Assembly (NCBI RefSeq): GCF_011806425.1 | Contig: NZ_JAATOV010000003.1 | Span: forward strand, 62,001 to 126,000 | Source of the DNA: Thalassospira lucentensis | GTDB lineage: Bacteria; Pseudomonadota; Alphaproteobacteria; Rhodospirillales; Thalassospiraceae | Reading direction: 5' to 3' | DNA: 64,000 nucleotides | Part shown: one piece after another, positions 19,359 through 27,983 of the stretch | Layout of the letters: each line of letters opens with the position of its first letter | How positions within the stretch are numbered: position 1 is the stretch's first letter | Notes under the pieces: generated by a model | Databases searched by the model: none | Told to the model about the DNA's origin: nothing | The model's input: the letters and a program-made list of their open reading frames with translations, nothing else | Made by a program: the position numbers and the translations under genes

Positions 19359-19522
19359 CGGGGCACAGTTGCTTTCGTATAAGTGCACCGGGCGGTGGTG
19401 GCGCGCGGGGTGCAGAGTGACAGAGCGACAAAGTTTACATGTCGTTCGTGATGCCGGGATGATGAGGGGCCGAATGCCAAGCGTGGGGCGCTTGGTACGG
19501 CGGAGAAACCCCGCATCACGAT

Positions 19523-19543
19523 ATGGTTGACATAATCAACTAT
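19523..19543. promoter_or_regulatory. MarR-type operator 1 upstream of the MFS gene
   Basis: ATGGTTGA (19523-19530), 5-bp spacer, TCAACTAT (19536-19543): an imperfect palindrome with one mismatch. It repeats the arms and spacing of operator 2. Confidence 0.65.
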
Positions 19544-19549
19544 CCAAAA

Positions 19550-19570
19550 ATGGTTGACCCTGTCAACCAT
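19550..19570. promoter_or_regulatory. MarR-type operator 2 upstream of the MFS gene
   Basis: ATGGTTGAC and GTCAACCAT form a perfect 9-bp inverted repeat around CCT. On the minus strand TTGACA within it is followed after 17 bp by ATAGTT, a possible -35/-10 pair for the exporter, so a bound repressor would block transcription. Confidence 0.7.
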
Positions 19571-19574
19571 AATT

Positions 19575-19591
19575 TTGCGACTAATTCGCAA
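19575..19591. promoter_or_regulatory. Third palindrome upstream of the MFS gene
   Basis: TTGCGA (19575-19580) and TCGCAA (19586-19591) with a 5-bp spacer, next to operator 2 but with different arms; possibly a site for a second regulator. Confidence 0.35.
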
Positions 19592-19666
19592 TTATGATCT
19601 GCGAAAGATGCTGTTTTGATCGTGAATGGGGGTTAGGTGGTTGAAAAGAAGCGGGGATTTGCAGGC

Positions 19667-20338
19667 CTATTTAACGCGGTACACATCATAGAAAATGTGT
19701 TTTTCATCGCCGAAATCTTTGTGATTTGGCAGATAGGGCATCGGATCGGAATGCGATACCTGTTCCCAGAGCCCCGCGCGGCTTGTCGCACTTATGGCCT
19801 TGATGAAGGCACCGTCATAAAGGTCAGCACGCTGGGTAAAGGAAACAATGCCGCCGCGTTTGACTACCCGGCAGAACTCGGCAAACAGTTTTCGTTTTTC
19901 AGTGACATAGGTCAGGGTGCCGATGCATTGCGCGGCGGCAAACCCATTATCGCCAAAGGCCAGCGGCTTATTCATGTTGCGCTTTTTCAGGTGGCGATAA
20001 ACGTCTTTGGCTTCGGCCTCTTGCAGGCATTCGAGCGAAATATCAATGCCGGTAATGTCGCGGTAGCCAAGGCGGGCCAGTTCAAGCCCGGTCAGGCCGG
20101 TACCACATCCGGCATCCAAAATCGGTGCGTCAAGCGCGATATCGTGGTCGCGCATGATTTGGGCGGCGCGAATTGGCGCGTCATAGCCCATTTTGGGCAA
20201 ATCTGCGTCATAGCTTCCGGCCCATTTATCGTAATAGGCGGCCAATGCTTCGGGGGTGGCATTGGTCATGCTGCTTAAATCTGATGCGCTGTCAGAAACA
20301 TCGTGACGTGGGGCATCGCCAGTGCTGGCATCCACCAT
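19667..20338 (-). CDS. Class I SAM-dependent methyltransferase
   Basis: A 223-residue protein with SAM motif I ILDAGCGTGLTGLEL (about 73-87), the acidic ribose-binding GIDIS, and a late strand KRGGIVSFTQRADLY. The start at 20338 has GAGG upstream; a later ATG (TNATPEALAAYY) is an alternative. The fold is that of the Methyltransf_11/25 group; the substrate is unknown. It has no operon partner. Confidence 0.82.
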   Translation of the reverse strand: MVDASTGDAPRHDVSDSASDLSSMTNATPEALAAYYDKWAGSYDADLPKMGYDAPIRAAQIMRDHDIALDAPILDAGCGTGLTGLELARLGYRDITGIDISLECLQEAEAKDVYRHLKKRNMNKPLAFGDNGFAAAQCIGTLTYVTEKRKLFAEFCRVVKRGGIVSFTQRADLYDGAFIKAISATSRAGLWEQVSHSDPMPYLPNHKDFGDEKHIFYDVYRVK

Positions 20339-20566
20339 GGTTCTTGCCTCGTTGTTTTTGTTTTTGGAGGGTTATTCAGTTCGTACTTATTAAGGCACAG
20401 GCTTGGCATTATTGCAAATTGCACGACGATTTTTATTGGTAAAACCCACCGGAAATCCCCGTGATCCAAGGGTTTGGGCGCGCAAAACCGACCTGACCTT
20501 TTGGGTGGTATGCGCCCACAGGTTTCATGCGTATCATCACATGAATATCAAAAGGGAGGGAAGGGT

Positions 20567-20767
20567 ATGAAAATCATGATGCTTTTGGCGATCAGCGGGG
20601 TGTTTGCAGTTAGCACGGGATCAATGCCGGTGCAGGCGGGTGGTGTGACGGGGGCAAACCAAACCCTCACGCAAAGCGTTGAGCATGGCGGCGGCTGCCG
20701 CAAAAGCTCCCCACCGGGTCAGTGTTGCCACATGGATAACAAGGTGGGGACGGTGCATTGTCATTGA
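20567..20767 (+). CDS. Small secreted Cys/His-rich protein
   Basis: ATG at 20567 follows GGGAGGGAAGGG and gives 66 residues. A signal peptide is clear (about 1-24, ending VQAGG). The mature part ends GGGCRKSSPPGQCCHMDNKV then GTVHCH: four cysteines and three histidines in the last 26 residues, which would suit metal binding or disulfides. I do not recognise the family. Confidence 0.6.
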   Translation: MKIMMLLAISGVFAVSTGSMPVQAGGVTGANQTLTQSVEHGGGCRKSSPPGQCCHMDNKVGTVHCH

Positions 20768-20834
20768 AGGGGGCATTGTCTTGAGTACAAAATAAGTCTG
20801 CCCCCTTTTTTCAAAAGTAAGAGAGATATTTGCT

Positions 20835-21401
20835 TTGATATATACATTTCTCGATCACGATGACTTTAAAAAATCTAGGAAGGCCGTTGTGGTTTCTGCC
20901 GCCGTCGTAATTTCTCTCTCAAGTTTCAAGGTGACTGGGACAGATTTCGATTTTTCAGGTGTGAAGGTTTCTGCTGACCTGAACCAGTTTATCTTTCTAG
21001 CAAACTTAGCCCTTCTGTATTTTTTGGTAGTGTTCGTGATGCGACTTAGCGAGCATTTTGTGGAGGATGGCTATAAGCATTTTGAAGAACTGTACGCCAT
21101 TGAAAAAACGACGTTTGAAGAGAGTCTAGAGCGAGAGCTCGAGCAAGAGAAGCTTCATGGCAAGTTTTCCAGAAAGGATTATTTCTATAAAGAAAAACAA
21201 GATGAATCTGCTTTAATTGAGGCGGAATATTTGGCTTATAAGAGAAGGGCTAAGCTTGAATTTGTGGAGAGAATGCAGAAAAAAGTAAAGAATATGAGGT
21301 TTAGATTGCGTGTTGTAAAAGTGTTTACTTGGTTTGTTGCCGACGTCGGCATCGTAGTATTTGTCGCGGCTTACGCGATGAAAAAGTCAAATTTCATTTA
21401 A
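20835..21401 (+). CDS. AT-rich membrane protein with central coiled coil, probably acquired
   Basis: A 188-residue product from a TTG start at 20835 (GAGAG upstream). It has hydrophobic segments at about 17-31, 49-70 and 163-182, and a long charged helix between (about 78-155, rich in Glu and Lys). Codons such as AAA, GAA, TTT, AGA and TCT dominate, unlike the G/C-ending codons of the neighbours. It directly abuts a decayed flavoprotein fragment, so it probably arrived by insertion. Function unknown. Confidence 0.6.
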   Translation: MIYTFLDHDDFKKSRKAVVVSAAVVISLSSFKVTGTDFDFSGVKVSADLNQFIFLANLALLYFLVVFVMRLSEHFVEDGYKHFEELYAIEKTTFEESLERELEQEKLHGKFSRKDYFYKEKQDESALIEAEYLAYKRRAKLEFVERMQKKVKNMRFRLRVVKVFTWFVADVGIVVFVAAYAMKKSNFI

Positions 21402-21412
21402 GAATTAATAGT

Positions 21413-21597
21413 GAAAAAAAACACTCAACAAATACCCGTCCGTGGGTGCTTGCCAATCGACCATTCCGCTGAGGCAATAGGTGCCGGGGCATTTTTTGAG
21501 TTGGAAAGTTTCGTCGAGTTCTTCCACGCGCCAGGTGGTGCCGACCGGTTAGTCGATGGGGCGAGGGGTGTTGATTTTGGGACGGAGGTCATAAACT
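21413..21597 (-). pseudogene. Decayed second copy of the 3' end of the flavoprotein gene at 22897
   Basis: Read on the minus strand it gives a broken version of the intact protein's C-terminus: PRPID then a TAA, a disrupted stretch, then VEELDETFQLKKCPGTYCLS and GMVDWQAPTDGYLLS. The intact gene has PRPIDEAIST, EELDENFQLKKRPGTYCLGE and MVDWEAPTGGYLLS. The last residues (GCFAAAAHHNW) are missing where the AT-rich gene begins, so that gene or its carrier cut the copy. Confidence 0.8.
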
Positions 21598-21638
21598 AAA
21601 TCCGCCGCCTTTTCTTGCGCGAAGGCGTCAAAACGGAC

Positions 21639-21672
21639 GAAAGCCCATACCTTTGGAAAGGCATGGGCTTTG
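21639..21672. terminator. Hairpin between the flavoprotein remnant and the outer-membrane protein gene
   Basis: AAAGCCCAT (21640-21648) pairs with ATGGGCTTT (21663-21671), with a further CCTTT/AAAGG inside. It probably terminates the minus-strand outer-membrane protein gene. Confidence 0.55.
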
Positions 21673-21749
21673 TTTGTTGCTTGTGGCGTAAGCTTGTCGG
21701 CGTTTGTTCAGATTCTTAAATCGCAGAGATCGACGCAAAAATCGGAATG

Positions 21750-22565
21750 TTACAAATCGACGGCGTCGAGTGGTGCAGGTGCCGGTGCTGGTTCTTCTTC
21801 GCGCTTATTGACGATCTCGTTCACGGCTTGACCGCCGCCGCCTGAACCGCTGGTGAAGCCAGTGACGATATTGGGCGGGTCATATTCGCGGTGCTGTTTT
21901 TTCAGATTGCTGTTTTCGGCGCCAAAGCTAAACCGCAGGCCAATCGTGCCAAATCCGCCATTTTCGGTACCCGCCCCAACATCGGCAAACAGGGACAGCG
22001 GACTGTCATCCATCGGGCGCCATTCGGAACCGACATATAGCGCACGATAATCGCTATAGCCTGAGACCCCGCCTTTTAAAAACAGATCATCGTTTATGTA
22101 GTAGCCGAGCTCTATATTGCCATATCCCGTGTCGCGCGCGCCGACGTTTTGCAGGCCGAGCGATGAGGACAGGGTATAGTCATTCAGGTAAAATTCTGTT
22201 TCGAGGCCATTGCGCCACAAATCCTGACCATCAATGCGTATCCACATGCTGGCAAGACCGGCCATATAAGCATCCGGATCGCGGGTAAAGAAGTGCCCGG
22301 CAACGCCGCCGCTATTCGCCGAGGGGCTATGGCTTAGCGCGGTGTCAATCTGGACCGCAAAGGAATGCGCGACCGGAATGCTGACGGTGCCGCCAACTGC
22401 CCCGGAGCCTTCGCGCCCGACCGAGCCGCCTTGAAGGTCCATCTTGCCATTCACATCGGCAACGGCGGGCTTGGTTTCCTGTGCCAAGACCTTTGCCGGA
22501 AACGCCAGAGAACCCAAAACAAAGACCGATGGCAGTATAAATTTCCGATAGGTACGGTTTTTCAT
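21750..22565 (-). CDS. Secreted beta-rich protein, probable outer-membrane beta-barrel
   Basis: A 271-residue protein with a signal peptide (about 1-28, VFVLGSLAFPAKVLA). The mature part shows alternating hydrophobic strands with aromatic girdles (YGNIELGYYINDDLFLKGGV, GTIGLRFSFGAE) as in porin-like barrels, then a Gly-rich and Pro/Ala-rich tail (EEEPAPAPAPLDAVDL). The family was not recognised. It lies between the decayed and intact flavoprotein copies. Confidence 0.6.
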   Translation of the reverse strand: MKNRTYRKFILPSVFVLGSLAFPAKVLAQETKPAVADVNGKMDLQGGSVGREGSGAVGGTVSIPVAHSFAVQIDTALSHSPSANSGGVAGHFFTRDPDAYMAGLASMWIRIDGQDLWRNGLETEFYLNDYTLSSSLGLQNVGARDTGYGNIELGYYINDDLFLKGGVSGYSDYRALYVGSEWRPMDDSPLSLFADVGAGTENGGFGTIGLRFSFGAENSNLKKQHREYDPPNIVTGFTSGSGGGGQAVNEIVNKREEEPAPAPAPLDAVDL

Positions 22566-22896
22566 TCGGGTCCCCCAAAATATACCGTGGTTAGAACGCT
22601 GTTATCTTGTTGCACGGCATCAGATCATCTTGCGATAGGCGACTTGCGTTCACTTAAAAACACATTTTTCGCGATGGATCGATTGGTTGAGAATGTTTTT
22701 CACATTCAACCAATGCGCTTTGATTTTTGATGCATGCAGAAAACAAATCTGTCCCGTTTGCTTTAATGTCTTGAAGACAAAAGCATCCTTGATTTCCCAT
22801 GTCCTGAGAAACCTACGCTGTTCTTGATCTTTGAAATACTATGCGTAAGGGTACCGAAAAGTGTTTTTTCTACTTTTCAGGTGCTGGGATGCTGAC
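22566..22896. other. 331-bp AT-rich intergenic region
   Basis: It holds the promoter of the outer-membrane protein gene (-) and a small hairpin, GAAAAGT/ACTTTTC (22857-22879), just past the flavoprotein stop. No gene was seen. Confidence 0.5.
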
Positions 22897-24156
22897 TCAA
22901 AGCCAATTGTGATGGGCAGCTGCGGCAAAACACCCACTCAGCAAATACCCGCCCGTTGGGGCTTCCCAATCGACCATTTCGCCCAGGCAATAGGTGCCGG
23001 GGCGTTTTTTGAGTTGGAAATTCTCGTCGAGTTCTTCCCATGCCACACCGCCGGCGGTGCTGATGGCCTCGTCAATGGGGCGGGGTTTGGTGATTTTGAT
23101 CGGCAGGGCCTTAATCGCGGTGGCGAGTTTTGTTGGGTCGTTTAGCGTTTCGCGCGGGGTGACTTCGAAAACGAGTGCGGTTTTGGTGGCATCAAGGCCG
23201 AGCGTTTTGCGCAGGTGATTGCCCATGGAGTTTTTGCCGCGCGGTTTGGCGAGACGATTGGTGACATCCTCAAGACTGCGGTCCGGGGTGAGGTCGAGTG
23301 TGACGGTGGCATCGCCGGTTTCAAGCCATTGATCGCGAAGCGGTGCTGAGATGGCATAAACCGCGCTGCCTTCGATGCCGGTTTTGGAAATGACGAACTC
23401 GCCGCGCACAGTTTGGGTGCCGCAGGTCAGCGTGACGGCCTTGACCGGCGCGCCCGCACATTTATCGATCAAATGGTCGGTCCAGTTGACGTCAAAGCCG
23501 CAATTGGCGGGTTTAAAAGGCGTGCATTTGATCCCGGCATTTTGCAGGATGTCCATCCATTTGCCATCTGATCCCAGTCGTTTCCAGCTTCCGCCGCCCA
23601 AGGCCAGCACAGTGATGTCCGCCGTTGCGGTAACGTCACCGTTTGTTGGGCTGTCGGGGGTTTTGAAAACGGCCTGACCGGCATCTTTCCAGCCCGTCCA
23701 GTAATGGCGGTAGTGGATTTTACAGCCCAAACCATCAAGGCGTTTAAGCCACGCACGCAAAAGCGGGCTTGCCTTCATTGCGGTGGGGAACACCCGGCCC
23801 GACGAACCCACAAAGGTTTCCACACCCAACCCGGCACACCAGTCGCGGATTTGATCCGGGCCGAATGTGCGCAAATGCGGTTCAAGGCGGTCGCGCGATG
23901 TGCCGTAGCGGGTCAGAAACGTTTCCAAATCTTCGCTATGTGTGATGTTGAGGCCCGATTTCCCCGCCATCAGGAATTTGCGCCCGGCGCTTGGCATGCC
24001 TTCATAAAGTGTCACCGCATATCCTTTGCCCGCCAACCGTTCAGCCGCCATTAAGCCAGCCGGGCCCGCGCCAATGATCATGGCGGTTTTGCCGTTGGGG
24101 CTGGATTTGGTGGCGGCGACGGCATTGGCGGCAGTGGTGTTTGAGGGGTGGGGCAT
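22897..24156 (-). CDS. TIGR03862/BaiN-like NAD(P)/FAD-dependent oxidoreductase
   Basis: A 419-residue flavoprotein of the HI0933/BaiN family: FAD-binding IIGAGPAGLMAAERLA (GxGxxG at 29-34), KFLMAGKSGLNITHSE, ALGGGSWKRLGSDG and a C-terminal second FAD motif PGTYCLGEMVDWEAPTGGYL. The first 23 residues are a polar extension. Relatives reduce steroid or other enone substrates or have no known role; here no pathway context is given. A decayed copy of its 3' end lies at 21413-21597. Confidence 0.85.
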   Translation of the reverse strand: MPHPSNTTAANAVAATKSSPNGKTAMIIGAGPAGLMAAERLAGKGYAVTLYEGMPSAGRKFLMAGKSGLNITHSEDLETFLTRYGTSRDRLEPHLRTFGPDQIRDWCAGLGVETFVGSSGRVFPTAMKASPLLRAWLKRLDGLGCKIHYRHYWTGWKDAGQAVFKTPDSPTNGDVTATADITVLALGGGSWKRLGSDGKWMDILQNAGIKCTPFKPANCGFDVNWTDHLIDKCAGAPVKAVTLTCGTQTVRGEFVISKTGIEGSAVYAISAPLRDQWLETGDATVTLDLTPDRSLEDVTNRLAKPRGKNSMGNHLRKTLGLDATKTALVFEVTPRETLNDPTKLATAIKALPIKITKPRPIDEAISTAGGVAWEELDENFQLKKRPGTYCLGEMVDWEAPTGGYLLSGCFAAAAHHNWL

Positions 24157-24263
24157 GTTTGGCCTTGTGACGGGGGTTAAGCTTGTGTGCTGGTTTTATC
24201 TTGTTTCGGATGAGGTGGCAATTTGTGACGGTATTTGTCGGGTGGCAAGGGGAGCATGCGGGT

Positions 24264-24318
24264 CGAGATTCCCGTACCGCGCCTTCGCGGGCACAGGCTC
24301 TGCGCGGGAATGACGGGA
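24264..24318. repeat. REP-like palindromic element A
   Basis: GAGATTCCCG ... CGCGGGAATGACGG forms a hairpin of the CGTCATTCCCGCG type that is widespread between genes in many alphaproteobacteria. It is 24 bp from element B. Confidence 0.55.
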
Positions 24319-24341
24319 CTTAAAGCAATTGTATGGAACGA

Positions 24342-24424
24342 ACGTCATCCCCGCGTAGGCGGGGATCCATTTGGCCGCTGCGGCTTTTGTCCGAGATGGG
24401 TTCCCGCCTTCGCGGGAACGACGG
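24342..24424. repeat. REP-like palindromic element B (paired hairpins)
   Basis: Two hairpins in head-to-head order: GTCATCCCCGC/GGCGGGGATCC (24344-24366) and TTCCCGC CTT CGCGGGAA (24401-24418), ending in ACGACGGG. The layout is that of a BIME-type REP pair. Confidence 0.6.
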
Positions 24425-24625
24425 GAAGGGGGCGGGGGAATGTTGGGGCATTTGCGGGTGTTGTTTGCGGGGTGGATGGAATATCGTTACGGCGCGTTTT
24501 GGTTTTGAGGTTGAATCTGCCCTTTTTGATCTTTTTAACGCCAAACATTGGCAATTGGCGGTGAGATCGGCTAACAAAATTCCCAAGATGTGATTTTGAA
24601 AAAAAGAGACCATGAAGGAGGAAGC

Positions 24626-25687
24626 ATGCGTTCACGTGATTTGATGAGTGGGGCCGGGAAAACTGCGCGCCGTTCGCTATTGGCACTGGCGGTTGGGGCC
24701 ACGGTATTTGGGGCCGGCATTGCCAATGCGGCTGAGAAAATCAACATTGCGGCCCTGACGTTTGTATCCAGCTCGCCCCTGTTTATCGCCAAGGAAAAGG
24801 GCTATTTCGACGATGAGGGGCTGGATGCGGAAATTACGTTTTTCCGATCTGCGCAGCCGGTCGCGGTGGCGATTGCATCGGGGGATGCCGATTTTGGCGT
24901 GACCGCATTTACGGGGGGCTTCTTTAACCTTGCGGGCAAAGGTGCGCTTAAGGTGATTGGCGCGCAGCTTCATGAAGATGCAGCCTATGACGGATCGGCG
25001 ATTTTGGCGTCCAACAAGGCGTTTGATGCCGGTTTGACATCGGTTGATAAGCTGGGCGGGCATAGCTTTGCCCTGTCGCAGGTTGGATCGAGCTTCCATT
25101 ACATGATGGGCAATGTGGCCGAGAAGGCCGGTGTTGATCTTGCAAGCATGGAGCTTAAGCCGCTTCAGTCCGTGCCAAACATGATTGGCGCGCTGAAAAG
25201 CGGGCAGGTCGATAGCATGATCATTGTCCCGCACATTGCCAAGCCGCTGGCCAATGCCGGTGCGGCGCATATCATTGGCTGGGTAAAGGATTATGTGCCT
25301 TATCAGGTTGGTGGTTTGTTCACATCCGCACGCAATGTGGAAGAACGCCGCGACGTGGTTGAAAAGTTTGTGCGCGCCTATCAAAAAGGGGTTGCGGATT
25401 ACCGCGCGGGCCTTTTGGCGACGGACGCGGATGGTAAGCTTGTCAAAAGTGATACCACCGACGAAATCCTTGAGATCGTGCATAAATATGTCTATGCCGA
25501 TCAGCCAGCGGACAAGGCCTATGCCAAAATTCGCAATGGCGCGATGTTCATCACCGAGGAAGCCAAACTTGATGTGCAAGACGTCAAGGCGCAGGTGAAA
25601 TGGTATCAGGACCGTGGTTATGTGTCGGCCGATGCCAACCCCGATGAGTTCATCGATACCAGCTTTATCGCGCCGCTGGGCGAGTAA
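24626..25687 (+). CDS. ABC transporter substrate-binding protein, NitT/TauT (NMT1/SsuA-like)
   Basis: ATG at 24626 follows AAGGAGGAAGC and gives 353 residues. The signal peptide (about 1-35, with an Arg-Arg pair in KTARRSLLALAV, so a Tat route is possible) is followed by an SsuA/THI5-like fold: FVSSSPLFIAKEKGYFDDEGLDAEI, then AIASGDADFGVT and SGQVDSMIIVPHIA. Such proteins bind sulfonates, nitrate, or pyrimidine/thiamine precursors in the periplasm. It heads an operon with ATPase and permease. The ligand is unknown; the TPP-enzyme and TenA-like genes elsewhere are not close enough to decide. Confidence 0.88.
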   Translation: MRSRDLMSGAGKTARRSLLALAVGATVFGAGIANAAEKINIAALTFVSSSPLFIAKEKGYFDDEGLDAEITFFRSAQPVAVAIASGDADFGVTAFTGGFFNLAGKGALKVIGAQLHEDAAYDGSAILASNKAFDAGLTSVDKLGGHSFALSQVGSSFHYMMGNVAEKAGVDLASMELKPLQSVPNMIGALKSGQVDSMIIVPHIAKPLANAGAAHIIGWVKDYVPYQVGGLFTSARNVEERRDVVEKFVRAYQKGVADYRAGLLATDADGKLVKSDTTDEILEIVHKYVYADQPADKAYAKIRNGAMFITEEAKLDVQDVKAQVKWYQDRGYVSADANPDEFIDTSFIAPLGE

Positions 25688-25778
25688 GGTCTGAGGGTTT
25701 TTACGCCGGGCCGAAGCATGCCTTCGGCCCGGTTTGCATTTGTTTATTTGATTATTTAACGCACCAAAAGAGAGCACC

Positions 25779-26552
25779 ATGCGGCTTCAGATTCAAAATG
25801 TCAGTCACAGCTATGATCAGGTCGAAGCGCTTCGTGATATTGAGTTTGGCATTGAGCCGGGCGAGGTCGTGGCCCTGATCGGGCCGTCAGGCTGTGGGAA
25901 ATCGACGTTATTGTCGATCATTGGCGGCATGTTAAAGCCGACATCGGGTGCGGTTGTGATGTGTGATCAGGCAAAGCCCGAAGGGTGCCTGAACCCGCTG
26001 ACATATGTGTTTCAGGATTTCGCACTTTTGCCGTGGCGGACCGTGGCGGGCAATATCAGCCTGGTGTTGGAAGACCATCCGCTGAGCAAGTCCGAGCGCG
26101 ATGAACGCATTGCCGAAGTTTTGGCGCAAACAAACCTTTCGGATTTTGCCAATGCGTATCCCAAACAATTGTCGGGCGGCATGAAGCAGCGTGTGGGGAT
26201 TGCACGCGCATTGGCCGTGCGCCCGGCGGTGTTGTTGATGGACGAGCCGTTATCGGCACTGGATGCGCAGACGCGTATTTTGTTGCTTGATGAGTTTTCT
26301 GATTTGTTTGCCCGCACCGGCATGACGGCGGTTTATGTGACCCATAACCTGAACGAGGCGGTGCGGTTGGCCCATAAGGTGGTGGCGTTGCGGCGTCGTC
26401 CCGGCACGATCAAGGAAATCCATACCATTGATGTGCCGATCAACGAGCGCCGCGAAGGGATGCCGGAATTGATTGCCCATGAGCAGGCACTTTGGAACCT
26501 GATCCGGGATGAAGCGATTGCAGCGGATAAGGAACTTGAAAATGTCGCATGA
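25779..26552 (+). CDS. ABC transporter ATP-binding protein (SsuB/TauB-like)
   Basis: A 257-residue ATPase with Walker A GPSGCGKST (35-43), Q-loop VFQDFALLPWR, signature LSGGMKQRVGIARAL (about 128-142), Walker B VLLMDEPLSALD and the switch histidine in VTHNLNEA. Alternative ligands apart, the NitT/TauT subfamily is clear from FALLPWRTV. Its end overlaps the permease start by 11 bp. Confidence 0.92.
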   Translation: MRLQIQNVSHSYDQVEALRDIEFGIEPGEVVALIGPSGCGKSTLLSIIGGMLKPTSGAVVMCDQAKPEGCLNPLTYVFQDFALLPWRTVAGNISLVLEDHPLSKSERDERIAEVLAQTNLSDFANAYPKQLSGGMKQRVGIARALAVRPAVLLMDEPLSALDAQTRILLLDEFSDLFARTGMTAVYVTHNLNEAVRLAHKVVALRRRPGTIKEIHTIDVPINERREGMPELIAHEQALWNLIRDEAIAADKELENVA

Positions 26553-27369
26553 GGGCGCAAAACAGATGGCACAGACGCCAGACACCAATAGCGAACCTGT
26601 GCGGTTCCGCGCGACGGGCTTTAACCCGAAATCCAACCCGGTTGCCGCATGGGGCAGCTTTATCCTTGTGATTGCGCTGTGGCAGTTGGGATCAAGTACC
26701 GGCTTTATCAGTGAACTTGCCATGCCAAGCCCGATTGCGGTGGCCAAGGCCCTTTGGCAGTTGATCATATCGGGGGATCTTTGGTTGCACCTTGGTGCAT
26801 CGTTGCAGCGCCTTGTGGGCGGGTGGATCATGGGCACGGTTGCCGGGCTTGTGGTTGGGTTTTTGGTTGGCATGTTTACCTGGGCGCGGTCGCCCGGTGT
26901 GGCGTTGGTGTCGGCCCTGTTTCCAATCCCGAAAATCGCGCTATTGCCGCTGTTTATTATTTGGTTTGGTATTGGCGAACCGTCGAAATTTGCCACCATC
27001 GCCTTTGGCGTGTTTTTCCCGACCGTGATCAACACCTTTGGCGGGGTGGATAATGTGCAGCGTAACCTGATCCGCATGGGGCAAAGCTTTGATTTGCCGA
27101 TGTGGTCGGTGATCCGCAAAATCATCCTGCCCGGTGCGTTGCCGACGATTTTGTCAGGCTTTCGCATTTCCTCATCCATCGCGATCATCTTGTTGATTGC
27201 GGCCGAAATGATTGGGGCGCAATACGGGATTGGTGCGCTTATTCTGGCGGCGGGGAACCTGTATCAAACCGATCAGCTGATTGCAGGTGTGGTGGTTTTG
27301 TCGCTGATGGGGCTGTGTGTTTCGTGGCTGCTCGGCCGGTTGGATCGTTGGTTGTTGGGCTGGCGCTAA
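26542..27369 (+). CDS. ABC transporter permease (SsuC/TauC-like)
   Basis: ATG at 26542 has AAGGA nine bases upstream and overlaps the ATPase stop (ATGTCGCATGA); product 275 residues, with another ATG at 26566. Six transmembrane segments and the EAA-like loop MGQSFDLPMWSVIRKIILPGALPTILSGFR are present. The last 67 codons are repeated, with only synonymous changes, at 28075-28275. Confidence 0.92.
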   Translation: MSHEGAKQMAQTPDTNSEPVRFRATGFNPKSNPVAAWGSFILVIALWQLGSSTGFISELAMPSPIAVAKALWQLIISGDLWLHLGASLQRLVGGWIMGTVAGLVVGFLVGMFTWARSPGVALVSALFPIPKIALLPLFIIWFGIGEPSKFATIAFGVFFPTVINTFGGVDNVQRNLIRMGQSFDLPMWSVIRKIILPGALPTILSGFRISSSIAIILLIAAEMIGAQYGIGALILAAGNLYQTDQLIAGVVVLSLMGLCVSWLLGRLDRWLLGWR

Positions 27370-27422
27370 ACAAACACCAGCAAGGCTTTCGGCTGGTTTA
27401 GGAAGGCAATCAAGGAGACGTT

Positions 27423-27902
27423 ATGTCAGCTGATATATGGCGAAACCCGCAAGCTGATGACATTGACAGGATTTTGGCCTCGCTTGCTGATCCGGCCCAT
27501 GCCGGGGTGCTGACACTTGTCCCGCGTGAGGATTTGGAAACGGCAAATGATAGCGCGGATCGTGCTTTGTGGGTGTATGGCCCGGATGGCGCCCCACAGG
27601 CATATGCCTATTTGTCGCATATGGCGACGGAGACGCCAAAGCTTGAGGAATTTGCCGTTTTCATCAAGGGGCAGGGAATTGGGGCAAGGGCGCTTGCTGC
27701 CCTGGTCGACCGTTTGCACCAAAACCCGGACTTTAATTGGTTCTGGCTTCATGTGGCGACAACAAACGAACCGGCAATTCGGCTTTATCGCAAGCTGGGT
27801 TTTGGCAAGGATGAATTCCTGCCGGCACACTGGACCAACCGGTTAGGCAACACGATTGATCTTTTCCGTTTGTGGCGGGCGCTGGATCATCCGGTGACGT
27901 AA
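27423..27902 (+). CDS. GNAT family N-acetyltransferase
   Basis: A 159-residue GNAT protein: beta strands YAYLSHMATETPKLEEFAVF, acetyl-CoA loop KGQGIGARALAALV (about 82-95) and the C-terminal motif NEPAIRLYRKLGFGKDE. It begins 53 bp after the permease and may belong to that transcript, but no functional link is evident. The acceptor is unknown. Confidence 0.82.
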   Translation: MSADIWRNPQADDIDRILASLADPAHAGVLTLVPREDLETANDSADRALWVYGPDGAPQAYAYLSHMATETPKLEEFAVFIKGQGIGARALAALVDRLHQNPDFNWFWLHVATTNEPAIRLYRKLGFGKDEFLPAHWTNRLGNTIDLFRLWRALDHPVT

Positions 27903-27983
27903 AGAATGATGCGGTGCCGATTTCTGCCTGATGGATGTTTGATGGGGTTTGATGGTGTTTAAACCGAAAAATTGTCAGGGTAT

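Larger units (their letters stand above)
24157..24625. other. 469-bp intergenic region with REP-like hairpins
   Basis: No gene is supported. It contains the hairpin elements listed at 24264-24318 and 24342-24424 and the promoter region of the ABC operon. Frames on either strand read only the repeat sequence. Confidence 0.6.

Noticed and set aside
24240-24440. Possible short CRISPR array
   Set aside because: The repeated units are palindromes in opposite orientation, not regularly spaced direct repeats with unique spacers.
24677-25780. 367-codon minus-strand frame opposite the ABC binding-protein gene
   Set aside because: Antisense to a gene with signal peptide and family motifs; the product is His/Arg-rich without motif.
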